Notes: generated from the letters alone by a model not told the origin. DNA of 64,000 nt from Symsagittifera roscoffensis (GCF_963678635.1 NC_087067.1:45265629-45329628), one strand, 5' to 3'; shown: positions 22,926-35,734, counted from the stretch's first letter. Program-made: numbers and translations.

Positions 22926-25265
22926 TTGTTTACGCCATATAATAAATAGCTTGAAAATTTTCTTAATATGTCAATGCTTCAGTGTTTTTAAACAAAAATT
23001 AGGGCAAATCAGACATGTAAAAAAATTGCTGACCACACGAAATTGGTCACGATTTAGTGACCACACGAAATTGTCTTTTGTCTTGACCGATACAAGCATA
23101 AGCCAGAAAAAATTTTGGAAAATAAAATAGAACGCTTGTTGTTAGAAATTTTTTTCTTACAACCAAATAAAGATTAGGAAGAAAATAAGCCTTGTTTGAA
23201 TTTAAAGAGGTTGTCTCAAAATTTTTGAAGTCTCAAAAAAACTAATTTATGGCAAAAAGAGACCTAAACTGGCTTGATTAATTTAAGAAACCAATTATTT
23301 TGCAAAAAAGAACTAGTAGAGAGTACTTCGATCTCTCCAGAGAAAACTTATTACCTTTTATGATGGATGTTTTGATTTCAAAATCTAGAACAAAAAACAA
23401 TAGTAAAATTGCTCCTTAAATTTATGAAATTTCAAAAAATTGTAAAAATTATTAATTACAAAGTTATTGAAGTTTTATAAGGAAATGTAGTTTTCAAAAA
23501 ATCGCAAATAAATTTTTCATATCTTTAGACAAATTGGTTGCAGTTAAAAATAGTGGCAGCAAATGGTAAAAAAACGTCCATTCATAATGCGGCAAAAAAG
23601 AAAAACATCCAAAATTATTTTGATGAGATCTTTTGTTCAGCGGGCCTTAAAAAATTTAAGAACTTTTCCAAATAAACAAGGATAGCCGCATACTGTGCAA
23701 GTAGCACAGAATGTACCGACCAGTCTTAAAAAATTACAATAAAATTATTCTTTATTTAAATTAGTGTCGTTTTTTGGGCATGGTGTGATAAAGGAAACTG
23801 AGCGAAAAAGTAAAATTTACGCATTTTTGTCAGTCCTTGTAAAATATGCATACTGGAAATCAGCTTATGAAGATAATTAACAAGGAAAATAAAAACAATT
23901 TTAAAAAATTTTTGATTCCTAAGATGAAACAAAAAACTCCAAAAACTAATTTCATTTGAGTAAAAACAATTTTTCAAGTCTTAAATTAAGCATAAAAAAG
24001 CTAAAAAAAGGCTGCTCACCCGCTCAAATTTAGACGAAAAATCAAAAATTTTAAGCCCGTTTTGCTCGACACTTTTTTTTAAAATTTTTAAATGTCGTTC
24101 AAATCACGACCACCAAAAGAGCTTTTATATGATATATCACTCAGGAATAATGGAGCTTCAAAAATTAATGATTCGCTACTGTGCGCCAACCGTTTAACTG
24201 ATCTGATTTAAACGAATGAAGTTTCCTTCCATTTGATCACAATTCGTGGCTTTTTTCCAGTTCCCCCTTTCAAAATACCGAGTTTTATGTTAGTTTTACG
24301 TGTTATTACGGCTAAATGAGTGATTTTACGCTGTAAAGTATGAACAACAAATCTTTTCACAGTTATTAATTTGTTCACCACGCCAAATTTCATTGCATTA
24401 TGACAACGTTAATTAAGCTTTTCAAAGTTGATTTTGAAAGGGTAGAAACTGGAAAAAAGCCCGATTCGATATCAATCAAGCTTCAAAGTCTCATGTAGAG
24501 GCAAGGGAAACAGTGTCGAAAAGTCAAATTTCATTACCATAACTGTACCTCTCGATCTACTTTGTAGACCGTATTTGACAGGTTCTAGCAGTTTTTTGGC
24601 GACTCAAGCGCTTGTTCACTCAGTTGCTTTTGTTCAAGCTTGAATGAAGACTTCACTTTTCAGGTAGATTTTTCCGTTTGATTAATTAAAAATGACAAGA
24701 TCAACGTTTTCCCGATTAGCTTAACTTTTTGTCCCGTGCATCTTCTCAATTACTATTCTTTCCTGCCAAAGCCAACCCCCCTCCCACATTAAATTATAGA
24801 CCCCTCAAAAGACGAAAATCACTGTTGGGGGGAGAGACTATAAAGTTTTTGTTACTTACTTGAGGAGGTTACAAGGGGTAATACCCCCCCTATTTTTTGC
24901 AAATAGTTTTCCAGAATTTGTTTATCGTTTTGATCAAGTTTATTATTTTAGTTTTCTATCATATTATATTGTATATCAATGTTTTTTTTGAAAAGATGCT
25001 TTTAGTTCAGCGACCTGAAAGGCAACAGGGAGCGCTCAAAAAAGGCACCGCTCTTAGTTTTTGGTTACGTGTTTACAAAAGTTTAAGAAAATATGCGATA
25101 ATATCTCTTTCATATCTCATCCAAGAGTCAACCTTAATGCTTTTCTCAAAAATAAGCTAAAAATAGACCTCTCATTCAGTTTCTTACTCCCACCCCTATC
25201 AATCAATTTCTTTATTGTTATACGTATTTTTGTTGTTATAATGGCTAAATGCGAGATATACTGGT
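22926..25265. other. AT-rich non-coding DNA
   Basis: No gene recognised. Small poly-C/poly-G patches occur around 24776-24890. Open frames under 90 codons have no recognisable domains. Confidence 0.45.
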
Positions 25266-25763
25266 AACAAGACTGCTCGCATCAGGGCGAAGCCTTGAAT
25301 GTTCCGACTGCCTTGTAAGGTCTATGAAGCAGTGATAATATGAAAAAAAATAAAAGGTAAGAAAAAGAAAAAAAGTAAAATGAAAAAGGCAATATAAAAT
25401 ACAAAGTGATAAATTTTGCTCCTAGTAACAAATCAATTATGGCAAATACGCTTCCTTTAACAAAGTTGGAACAATTTGTAAGACGGAATAAATCTCCGCT
25501 TTCGTGTTAACAGCGCGAAATATATCGCGCGTTAATTGTCCCAAATTGGCCGAAATGCCGATCTTTCAACTCCATAACTTTACGAGAAATGGTCATAGGT
25601 AAAATATTTTTTCAAATTTAGGCTCAGGACAACAATAGCTTTTGAATTATTTTTGAAAATTTTGTCAAAAATTGCTAGTTAAAAATTCAAAATTTGTCTG
25701 AAAAAAAAACCCATCCCGAGCACAAATATTCCGTTACTCTCGTTACAAAAGTCGGAACAATAA
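25266..25763 (+). repeat. Family A repeat, near full-length copy
   Basis: It runs from aacaagactgctcgc, through the (here mismatched) cagggc-gaa-gccttg hairpin and gttccgactgcc, to gagcacaaatattccg and gtcggaac. It matches the 1425 copy throughout, apart from an AAAAG-rich insertion near 25340-25385. Confidence 0.75.
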
Positions 25764-26053
25764 AACACAACTTGGAAGTAAAGTGTACTCTTATTTATTA
25801 CCACGCGAAATTGGCTACTTGAATTCTCAAAAAAACAACAAAAACTTTGAAGAGGAGGCAAGACAAACAGAGTTTTGACTTTCTAGATTTAATTTATCAA
25901 GCATCATACATCATACAAGCATATGTGAACTTTACATCAAGCATCATACATCAAGCAAATTTTAAGTATTAGGAATAAATCTCTGTACAAAACATAGTTA
26001 GTTTGATCACCGTGCAAAATATATCTGCAATATGATAAGGTTGGAATACTTTT
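25764..26053. other. Non-coding spacer with short 'catcatacat' repeats
   Basis: Several copies of 'atcaagcatcatacat' occur between 25900 and 25960. No gene seen. Confidence 0.45.
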
Positions 26054-26636
26054 TGCTCCGACTTCGAATAACGGGAAGGAATATTTGTGCTCCCGGGTTG
26101 ATTTTTTTTCCGACTTTCGAAGAGAGTGAGGAAAACATATGCTTGGCGTCTGTTTTTTTTTGACCGATTTTACAAAAGTTTGACTTTAATATAGACTTTT
26201 TACTTAACCGTTTTTGACGGGATTTTTTCTATATCATTCGAAATTTATTGTTGTCCTACGCTTAGTTTTGAAAAATGTTTTACTTTTATCATTTTTCTTA
26301 AAGTTAAGAGGGTTTGAAAATTGCCATTTTTGCCTATAGCATATCGCTATAGGCGAAAAATGGCAATTTTCAAACCCTCATTACTTTAAAAAAAATGATC
26401 AAAGTCAAAATATCTTTGATCATTTTCCTTTTCAAAATATCTATGTCAAAATATCTATCTAGAGTGCAAGAAAAAAAAACATTTCATGCACTTTAGATAG
26501 CGTGTGGGGGATAGTTTTTAAAAAAAACGCAAATTTTTTTTTTGAAAATTTCATCTATTTTTCCAGTCGTTAATCCATAGAACTGAAAAAGTAGTCGGAA
26601 CATTCAGGGGTTTGCCCTGGTAGAGCAGTTTTGTTT
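26054..26636 (-). repeat. Family A repeat, copy with internal palindrome (inverted)
   Basis: It enters with gctccgac, passes 'ttgacgggattttttct' and ends with gtcggaacattcagggg and gagcagt, the family's hairpin end. The middle is interrupted by a long inverted duplication (26255-26440), so this copy looks like a family A element that folded and copied part of itself. Confidence 0.7.
26255..26440. repeat. Long hairpin inside family A copy
   Basis: The inner arms, 26308-26340 and 26346-26379, pair over 33 bp with one extra base and a 5-base loop (atatc). Weaker pairing continues outward past the aaagt/acttt blocks. Confidence 0.85.
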
Positions 26637-27133
26637 AACTTTAACTTCAAATGAGGAATGGGGACTAGAAAAGAGCCAAGTGCCGCTTCTCTGATGAATG
26701 GCTTGGTTGCAAACGAAGTTTTGGTTCAATCATTTGGCTAGACCGAAAAATAAAAACACTCTCAAAGCTAGTGCCCCCGATCTGTGTTAATTCAATTTTA
26801 ACATTATCTCCGCCCATTCTGTTTTTAAAGACAAGTCAACAAAATTAGATTTCCTTAAGTAGTAACAAGAAGTGACCTTTGGTTGGATGTGAGGGGGTTA
26901 AATTCCGGAGGGGGAGGGATACCCCAGTCAATCTCTAAATGCGCCACTGATTTTAATGGACTTTCAAGATACTGTTATCAGCTCGTTATGTAAAAAGAAA
27001 CACGTGTACAAACTGCATTTTGAAGCTTCCCAATAGGCAAAGTGCGATAAAAGATGTTTGAATATTTTACTGCGGTGGTGCGTTTGCTGAAAAGCGGAGG
27101 CTGTATGATTTTTTTTCGAAGTGCTGCCTCTGT
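26637..27133. other. Non-coding DNA
   Basis: Nothing recognised. A short minus-strand open frame (26964-27191) overlaps the next inverted repeat. Confidence 0.4.
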
Positions 27134-27304
27134 TAAGATAACCGCGAATTTCATAACTCGTCAGTAAGCAGACAAATACTACCTTAACCAATCAGAATCG
27201 AGACAAAGAAAAACTAATAATTAAGTTTGCTTTCTCATCTCGATTCTGTTTGGTTATTATAGCATTTGTCTGCTTACTGACGAGTATGAATACGCAGTTG
27301 TCTA
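27134..27304. repeat. Inverted repeat, ~68-bp arms
   Basis: The arms 27134-27203 and 27238-27304 pair through 'tcgtcagtaagcagacaaat' and 'tctcgattctg' blocks, around a ~34-bp AT-rich loop. It is a stem-loop insertion of MITE or foldback type. The two short opposite-strand open frames here are arms of the repeat, not genes. Confidence 0.75.
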
Positions 27305-27325
27305 GATACGGTAGAATCCCTGATA

Positions 27326-27684
27326 GGCGAAGGACCGAATGGGCGAAAATGAAAATCAGCCAATCAGATTTCAGTATTCAAAACTTGGAAAGAAAGCATG
27401 AAAACCTCAAAGAAAGTGAACATTACCAGGGACTTGATATTATTATTGGCCGAACATAAAAGCGGCAGAAATATGCAAAATTATTAAATGTCATTGACCG
27501 CCGGCGAATTGTAACAAATTTTAGATTTTTCAAATGTTTCGTTTAAAATATTGCTTTATTTAATTCCTTTTAATTAAACGGAAATAGGTTCATTTTAATA
27601 ATTGACGTTCGGCTGCTTTTGTTTCCAGTCCTTCGCCCATGAGTTTTTCGCCCATGAGTTTTTCCGCCCATTCGGTCCTTCGCC
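27326..27684. mobile_element. Possible MITE bounded by 20-bp perfect inverted repeats
   Basis: ggcgaaggaccgaatgggcg at 27326-27345 is the exact reverse complement of 27665-27684. The right end is preceded by two tandem 'cgcccatgagttttt' units and followed by another cgcccatgag. The ~320-bp interior has no coding capacity. Because the matching segments are not flanked by a visible target duplication, they may be subterminal rather than terminal. Confidence 0.6.
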
Positions 27685-28682
27685 CATGAGAATAGCCCCT
27701 TCTAAATACTGCTACCTAACCGACTTTTTCCATGATGATTTAGGTCATTTTACGGCTTTCGGGTTTTGGCAGCTAAGTCATAAAAACAGCACAAAGACTA
27801 TTATAATCTTTTAAACGGTAAAGTTTTTATGATTTGAGTAGAATATACCTGTTAAGACCAACGCTTTAAGGAACAAAAACTATTAAGGGAAGGGCTATTC
27901 TGCTCTCAATTTAGAGTTCAATGAGTGGGTAAGTTTTCCAAAAACCAGTCTAGATTATAGGCATTAGAAAAAGCAAGCCATAAGTTATATGGTTTAAGAC
28001 TAGCGACGATGCTAAAACTTTTCAGTGTAAACTTTGAAATATTACTCGACTAATTGCTCGACCATCTCAAATTCCATCCGAGCCCGTAAAATCCCAAACA
28101 AAATCGGGTTGAATTCCATCTAAGCAAACAAACTGTAGATCGAACATTTCCATTAAGATGCAGATCTAAGCTTTTCTCCACGGGATAGGGGAATTTCCGA
28201 CAGCTTTTCGAAAAATTTGGTGACCTTATTTTAGGTCGCCCAATTCCTCTTCCGAGTTCCCCCAAATCACTAAAAACATCATATTTTAGACAATTTTTCT
28301 TCGCCGCAGGCAAATTTTTTACAAAGGAAGTTAAGGAAAATTACAATTTTCATACAGTTTTTTAAAATGTTCGAAACAATGTTGAAATCGAATTGTCGTA
28401 TGTTAAACGGTTTTGATTAGGAGAGGGGCACCCTTTTCTCGAGAGGGGCATTTTAAATGCTTTTCTGGTTTTAATTTTTTCTGGTCAACAAACAATGTTT
28501 TGATTTGTTGGATGAAGGCGGGCTTATCGTAAGAATTTCACGCATGGAAATTGTATTAATAGCATTTTTCAATTATCAGGTAAAGGTATCACGAATTAAC
28601 AAAAAATGTTTTATCGAAAATTATAAATAACGTAAATTTGACATGTTTGAAACCACTTCGGTTGTCCAAAAATGTATCGTTG
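27685..28682. other. Non-coding DNA before the large retroelement
   Basis: No gene recognised. An 87-codon minus-strand frame (28050-28313) has no recognisable domain. Confidence 0.4.
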
Positions 28683-30065
28683 TGGAACCAGATCTAAACT
28701 AGTATTTATCATTGGTTCTTATAATGATATTTTATCTCTATAAAATATTAAATACTAACCAATCATACTCCATCAAACTAACAACCTATTTATTTGTAAA
28801 GTGTTGAAACTAATTGTAGTTTCAACACCAGAACAATTTGAATTAAACTTAGAATACAGTTGTTCTCATTCTGGAACTAACTCGAGCAAACCGATGTACA
28901 CTAGATCTATTGAGACTAGGAGATATAAGAGTAAGATTAAGATCGGTATTATACTAAGAAGTTGCACGAATCTATCCGGCAGAAAATAAGATAGCAGGAC
29001 GAGCAGACGGTGTACCCTATCTGAAATTACTCTATGAGTACAGTAAAAGATACATAACTCGTCTGGTGCGACCAAAAGTCTTGAACAGACCTTAACTAAC
29101 CTAGAATTAGACAAAAATTAGATTAGAATTAGGCAAATACCACATTTTTTAAAAAAGTTATATGATAAGAACTAAATAGATATGTCTCTACGTTTGAATA
29201 GATCAGATCCAATATCCCGAACAAAACGAGAACTACCCGGTATTGGAAGAAGATGTCGAACAAGAAAGGACATACGACTAGGAAGAAATCTAATAACCGA
29301 TTTCTTGATAGTACGACAAAAACAAGATCGAACTTTTGTATTTAGAATACTATCAGCAGTAAATTTAAATTTACATTTCTTGACATAATATTTGAAGAAC
29401 CATCTTCAATAATCTTCCATGGCGCTAAACCTATTAATTGCACAATAAAGACTGATAAAAACAACACTCGTCGTTTTCCTTGAATTAGCTGTAAATTAAA
29501 TTACATCTTGAAAAAATGTTTATTGAATATAAAAATACAATAATTAGTTAGTATAAATCATAAATTGTTAGTAAATATAAATCATCTCATCATCCCAGCT
29601 TCATCACATAAAACATAACAGCAAATTTCAAAAACTAACAATCATCAAAATTAAAACTCTCTAATTTTAGACTATCAAGGCTTATCCTTGCTTTCACTCA
29701 AATTAATTTCATTTAAATTTCAGATCATCAAGGCTTCCTTTGGATCTTTAAATTAAACTATCTAAATGTTTAAATTTTTAAATATCTAAATCTCTGTTCA
29801 TCAAGGCCTATCTTTGGATCAAATAGAACAATTTTGTTCTACCCCTCCCAATTTAATCAATGTCTAACGACCTCAAACGTCGAGTCACTACCCAACTTTT
29901 ATCAGGGACCCAGAATTAACAGAAAGTTTTTAAAAAACTAACCATTTTAATTAAGATAAAAAGTGAAGAACTTCGGTTACTCATCTTTCACTTGATTCAC
30001 CTCCTCTTAGATGACTCAGGCTAAAATAATTAAACTTAATATGTCATAAAATAGTATCTAACGAA
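28683..30065 (+). repeat. 5' LTR of the large retroelement
   Basis: It starts tggaaccagatctaaac and ends ...agtatctaacgaa. It is matched by 52042-53421. By eye the two differ by several percent: roughly 6-7% over 29161-29600 versus 52517-52950, plus small indels. A short open frame of ~80 codons on each strand around 28801-29114 is shared by both LTRs and is not evidence for a gene. The usual terminal CA is not evident, so the 3' boundary may be off by some bases. Confidence 0.85.
28739..28746 (+). promoter_or_regulatory. TATA-like box in 5' LTR
   Basis: tataaaat, ~56 bp inside the LTR. The same octamer is kept in the 3' LTR at 52098-52105 although surrounding bases differ. An AATAAA at 29444-29449 could be the LTR polyadenylation signal. 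The corresponding bases in the 3' LTR are altered (aaaaaa). Confidence 0.35.
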
Positions 30066-30611
30066 TTACTCGTGTTCTAATTATACCTTGTGGATCAATT
30101 TACTATTCTCCAACCCTTGATCACAAATCACAACACGTAAGTAAGATTAGGTAGGTCAATCTTAGCGTAGAATTAGTCACGAGAAAGTACAAATCATTCT
30201 TCGGAATCAATATACGCTTTTCTCTCCAACCCAAATAAACGACCCAAGCTTAATACACAATTGTTTGATTAACCTCGTAATCACACCAAGCAGACAATCA
30301 GTAGGATATATAAGAACAAAAAGACAAACACTAAGAAGGAAAATAATTAAGAAGCAAAAACAAATCTTAAGAAAAAGATTTTCAAAACGCAGTCTCAGAA
30401 TCAGAAACAACCACAATACAAGAACTTCACAAATTAAAAAATCCAATAAACAAAAATCACCAAATTGACAAACAACTATATTTCACTGATTCAGAAACCA
30501 CGTCACCAGCATCAGTGAAAGGTAAACAAAAAATAAAAAATTGTTTGTTAAATTGGAATCAACCAATAAGACACATTGAAAATTACACACTAACAGTAAT
30601 ACAACACAAAA

Positions 30612-33600
30612 ATGATTCGAAATGAAGACAACCCAGAAAATTCAGTACTTCCATTTTTAATATCCCCATTAGTTGAACCTCGAGGACAGATAGATTTTTG
30701 TCAAAATTTAATTGCAAACTTATTCAAAAAAGGAGAAAGTCCGTGCACAAAAGAATTTCCCGATGTAAAAATTAAAAGAAAACTTCTTGACCACTATCTC
30801 AAAGGTCAAAGGTATATGTGGTCCCATATCACAATATGGAATCTACACAAAAGAAATTAGATGACCAAATGCGTTTAATGACAGATATCTAATTCAAACT
30901 GATGTTGTAGATATTGAATTTTCAAAAGTCTTCACACAATACATTAAAAGCATACAACATCAAAACTCACAAAGGGCAAACTCGATATTTACCAATGATG
31001 TATTCTCACTTATCTATAGCTATTTATCTAGAACTAAATGAACCTCAAGACGATTCACCTACTCAAACTTCTCGTCATACAATTGTAAGACAGGAAACAC
31101 ACATATTTTTAAAAATTTTAAATGCAATCCGAGAAGATCTAACAAAAACTGAAATAACACAACATGTTAAACACGATTTACAAAAAATCTTAGCATGGTC
31201 ATAATCGATAGTTTTAGTCACAATCTTGATCTTATTGAACAAGCAAGAAAAAATTTTCAACCACAAAATACAGATGACAAAACCGTACTAGCAGAACAAT
31301 CAGATTATGTTTGGGACCTGAATGGTCTCATGAATCATTTATTAGTACCCCAACAGATATATCAAGTCACGCAATTAACACAATCTCTATTCACAAAGAT
31401 TATGTTAGAGTATATCCACTTACTGTTGACGCAACACCTTTAAACTACAATTGATTACCTGAAAGAACAGGAAATAATAGTTTAAATTCCACATTCCTAA
31501 ATCATGATAATCTAAACGGAACACGAAATCTTACACAACATTTCGACCAGTAACAAAACTAACATACAAACAACAAACATCGCATAGAAATAATTTTGCA
31601 GAACATAATTTCAATTATGTAAATGGGCCAAAAACGACAAACCTAAATCAAATACTCAAATAATTGCACAAAGTCAGAATAAACCACAGCCGATTTTAAC
31701 TTCAGTAAATTTTCATGATCAACCACGATCCTCGCAAGAACAAAGTGGAAGGTACCAATTTTTTCAACAAAATAAAAATAATACATATAAATACAATACC
31801 AAAAATCAACCTCATTATTATGCACAAAATTATTTTCCATCAGATGATGGAGAATACTATAAACAAAATCATCAACGATTTTACTGAAACCAAAGACCTC
31901 GTTCTTACAGTATTGACCAACCAGATATTTTCGAACCATACACACGAAATGAACAAATACGACAATCTAGAAATAATCCAACATCTCACAACAATAATTT
32001 TTAACAACAAAATTTAGTTAACATACAATCATACCAACCAACTCAATTGCATAAGGAATTCCCACTGCCATATTATTTACAACAACACGAAATAACAAAA
32101 AGCCAACTAACAAATTTTTCGCAAATGCATCACTACAAAAGGACCATGATTCCATAGCTAATGGGTGGATCATCAATAACATCAAATAAACCACTAATGG
32201 TACTCACAGACACATATTTACTCTGTAAAAGATTACCTAAATGCAGTCAGAGCAAATTTATTTTAAATATAGGACTTGAACCAGTAAACACGCCATTTCA
32301 TCAGAATTGGATACATAGACGCACAGCTTTAATCCAAACTACGCTTGACGGCGCAGCACAACAATGGTTTTCAATTTTATCTTTAGAAAAAAATCAGATT
32401 GGAAAAAATTCACACAAGAATTCTCAAAAATGTTTGATTCAGAAAGAACCAAACAACATCAGAGGGTTTTATGCAATAAAATTCGGAGACTATCAAATGA
32501 AACAATAAAAAAAACTTGCAGTCAGAAAAGAAACACTAGTCCGAAAAGCATACTCACCTAATACTCATGATTATAAAAATACAAAGATGACAGAAATCCT
32601 AATGATGACTCTAACACCTCAATTGCAAAAAATAGCAATAAAAAAGAGAGCATCACATCCTTCCTCAATCCGAGAATCAAATTTAGACTTTAGTAAACTA
32701 GTAGATAAACTAGAGCAAGCAGAAATCACTACGAAACTAGAAGAAACAGAAAACCTAAAATTACAAAATCTAAACAATATTCAAACTACTACTTCACAGA
32801 TAATTCATATCAATGACTCTGATACAGATTTATCCGAAAAAATCACCAAAATTTTGAACATCTACGAGAAAAACCCAAACTTTCAAGGCAAACCATCGTT
32901 CAGAAAATGGTGTAATTTTTGTCGACGAACGGACACAGTATCGTTGAATGCAGACAAAAACAACAAAATAACCAAAATAAACCACAAAAATATAGGGAAC
33001 CCAACAAATCATTTCATCAATACAAGAAGAAAGATCAAAATTTACCCAAAAAAAACATTCATAGTAATAATAATTCAGGAAAACCACTTCCGAATAGCTC
33101 CAATTACTCTAGACATTAATCACCTATAATACGAATGATACAGGACGATCACCATACCAAAGAAAATCACAAAATTTCTCACAAAACAGATATAGTCGAT
33201 CACATAGCCGAAATAGTCAGCATCAAAATAACTATTCAAGATCAATTTCAAAGAAACACGAACTTTCCTTTAATGCTAGATCCCATTCAAATTCTAGAAA
33301 TAGAAATTATTCAAATAATCGATCTAGAAACTCTTCATACAACCGATATAGAAATTATTCCAACGATAGGAATTGAAACTATTCAAACAATCGAAATCCT
33401 AGATATCAAAACAATCGATCACGCGATTATTCTAAGAACAGATCAAAATACAAGAGTTATCAAAATAGATCACGCGACAATTCACAGAACAGAATTTGAA
33501 GATATATTAATAGACAAAGGAACCACTCTAAATAACCACATAGGAATAACACACGTTATCAAAATTCACAACAAAACTATAGGAGTAGTACACCTAAACA

Positions 33601-33614
33601 TCAAAAACAAATAA
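30612..33614 (+). pseudogene. gag region (broken), with split CCHC knuckle and Arg/Asn/Tyr/Ser repeats
   Basis: Structural protein region of the element, spread over several frames (30612-30860, 30914-31443, 32161-33129 and 33135-33614). A capsid-like retrotransposon-gag segment lies at ~32290-32800, with LIQTTLDGAAQQWFSILSLE in one frame and KFTQEFSKMFDSERTK in the next, so a frameshift falls between them. At 32911-32922 a C-x2-C pair begins a zinc knuckle, and its H and last C (NGHSIVEC) are found only in a different frame from 32919 on, so an indel splits the knuckle. From ~33290 to 33490 one frame reads a repeated NRSRNYS-like motif, a basic tail of the RNA-binding kind. Many internal stops make it non-functional. 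Confidence 0.75.
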
Positions 33615-34038
33615 ATCAAGTGCAATCAACTGAAGAAACTCAACCACACCCTCTTGGTATTTAAAACAATGAAAGCACAGAATTGCAATTAAATCACATA
33701 AATTGCTAATCCACAGACAGCTTAAGTGACACAGGAAACACAATTTAAATTAATATGATTAACGTTGAAAATGACTATGAACCTATTATTTATGAGCAAC
33801 CGATATTTTTTCACATATGTCAAAACCATGATCATTTTCTTTTGAATTTTTATACAAGACGAGTATCAAATAACACAAAAGAAAAAATAGAAAAATTTTC
33901 AGAAGAATTAACAGACAAAAAACCCACAGAGGGCTCAAGCACAAATAACATTTATCAAAACATACCTAGAGAACCAAAAGTGCAAAAGGAAAAATATGGA
34001 TAATCCCACTTCTTTTAGAAAGTCCAAAATTCAAATAA

Positions 34039-34416
34039 TTGCAAAAACCAGACCTTGAAATAGATTTTTTAATAGATTCTGGAGCAGAATCAAATATTAT
34101 AAGCATTTTTACTCGGAATGAAATACGAATTCTAAACCCAAATTTAATACGCTTCAAAACAACAAGAAGACTAGCAACCGCACAAGGTTCAACCTTAACA
34201 AGTTATGGAAAAGTCCAACTTTTCCTTGTTCCCACTCGAACAATGGAACAAAACAAACTCATGAGCAAAACATTTAAACAAACTTTCCACATCACTGATA
34301 TAAAATATGATATCATTAGAATACCATTTATTACTAAATATATACCAACAATAAATATCTTAAATAGTAGAATTCATATAAAAGATAAATACACGAGAAT
34401 GAAAAACACAGCTTGA
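34039..34416 (+). pseudogene. Retroelement aspartic protease domain
   Basis: A 125-codon open stretch with FLIDSGAESNII near its start. DSGA is the catalytic motif of retropepsin-like proteases that release gag and pol products. A hydrophobic IIRIPFITKYIPTINI segment follows in the second half, at the place of the usual second conserved region. There is no ATG at the left edge: it is a slice of a longer polyprotein, cut by stops on both sides. Confidence 0.75.
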
Positions 34417-34829
34417 CATTTTTTCAAAGAATAAACAAACAACCATCATTTTTCTTCATTTTGCCCCGTATACAATCACGAACGGAAACACTTGAAACCA
34501 CTATGAAATGTGTATAGTTTTTCAATGAAACAAGTTCACCAATATGATAAAGAACAAATTAAGCAACTTCTCTTTATGTCTGACCTTGAATTCAGACCAG
34601 TTCATAAATTTTCTGAGTAACAATTTCATCTATCAAATACATGAAAGACTCAAACTCCGATTTGATTTCTGTACACATCTATAACAATTCTCCATATAAA
34701 ATAACCTTACCTCTAGAAATCTTAGGATATTGTGAAACTAACGTAACAATTTCTCCCACAAAAGAAATAGCGTATAGAGTAAAATTTTAAGCATTGAAAA
34801 ACGAAATGCAGATTAATCCACGAAGACGG

Positions 34830-35709
34830 CTTATTCTAAACCAACATTTGAAATATCAAATTACACAGAAGAACAACAAAATTCTCTAACAATGTTTAAC
34901 TTTCAACACTCTCAGATAATCCAAAAATAATTGGAACAATTAGCTGACTTATTTTTGAAGTACCCAAAAGTTTACGCAACATCAAAATTTGATGTTGGAA
35001 AAACTAAATTCACCATTACATTTACCCCTAAAACCCGACGCAGTTTTCAATAAACAACGAGCAAGTAAAGTCCCAATTCACTTGCAAGATTAAGTTAACC
35101 GATTACTTTAAATACAAGAACAATATGAAATCATCTCTCCAGTAAATAAAGAGGAACAGCCAAAAGGTAACACATTGATAAACCCCGTTATCATTTCAGC
35201 AAAAGGAGAATCATTAAAAACCGTTCTAGATGCAAGATATCTCAATTCACTAATTGATGAATCTAAATGTAATTGGCCTATTGAACCAATTCAAGTAATT
35301 TTCACAAAAATGAACGGTAAATACTTCACAACAGCAGATATAATCAAATGCTGCTAGATGAACAATCACGACGATTGACACAACTCTTTATCGGAAATCA
35401 ACAATACGAATTCAACAGATTATTCTATGGAGTTTTAGCATATATGAGTAAAAGTTTACGATCACTAATACTCAAAAAAACGCAATCACATATTTAGCCG
35501 ATGTTTTTATGCAATCACAAACAAAAAACGAAATGTTCATTGTCTTAGAAAAATATCACCAAATATTACTACAAGAAAACATGAAAGCAGCCCTAGATAA
35601 TTCACACTTTTTTCTAACACGAGTAAAATTCCTTGGACATATTATAGAAAGAAACACTATAACTCCATTAAAAAGAGGCAATCCAAAAACTCCAACCACC
35701 TTCAAATAA
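34830..35709 (+). pseudogene. Reverse transcriptase (inactive YLAD)
   Basis: Pieces of a Ty3/gypsy RT in several frames. At 35175-35357 are NPVIISAKG, VLDARYLNSLIDES and CNWPIEP, ending KYFTTADI, which holds the first catalytic Asp. After a frame change comes QQYEFNRLFYG (~35395-35430). The active-site turn at 35491-35502 reads YLAD: the first Asp of YxDD is Ala (codon gcc). The thumb, with VKFLGHIIERN, follows at 35620-35660. Frameshifts and the active-site loss make it inactive. Confidence 0.85.
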
Positions 35710-35734
35710 GAAGAAAATACAAGAGTTTTTTGGA

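Noticed and set aside
1425..26636. Family A called as a Helitron
   Set aside because: The end hairpin is suggestive, but a CTRR terminus and insertion between A and T were not demonstrated, and the end motifs are inverted. Left unclassified.
28801..29114. Overlapping 60-80-codon frames in both LTRs as a gene
   Set aside because: They occur on both strands at the same place in each LTR and show no domain. LTR sequence is the simpler reading.
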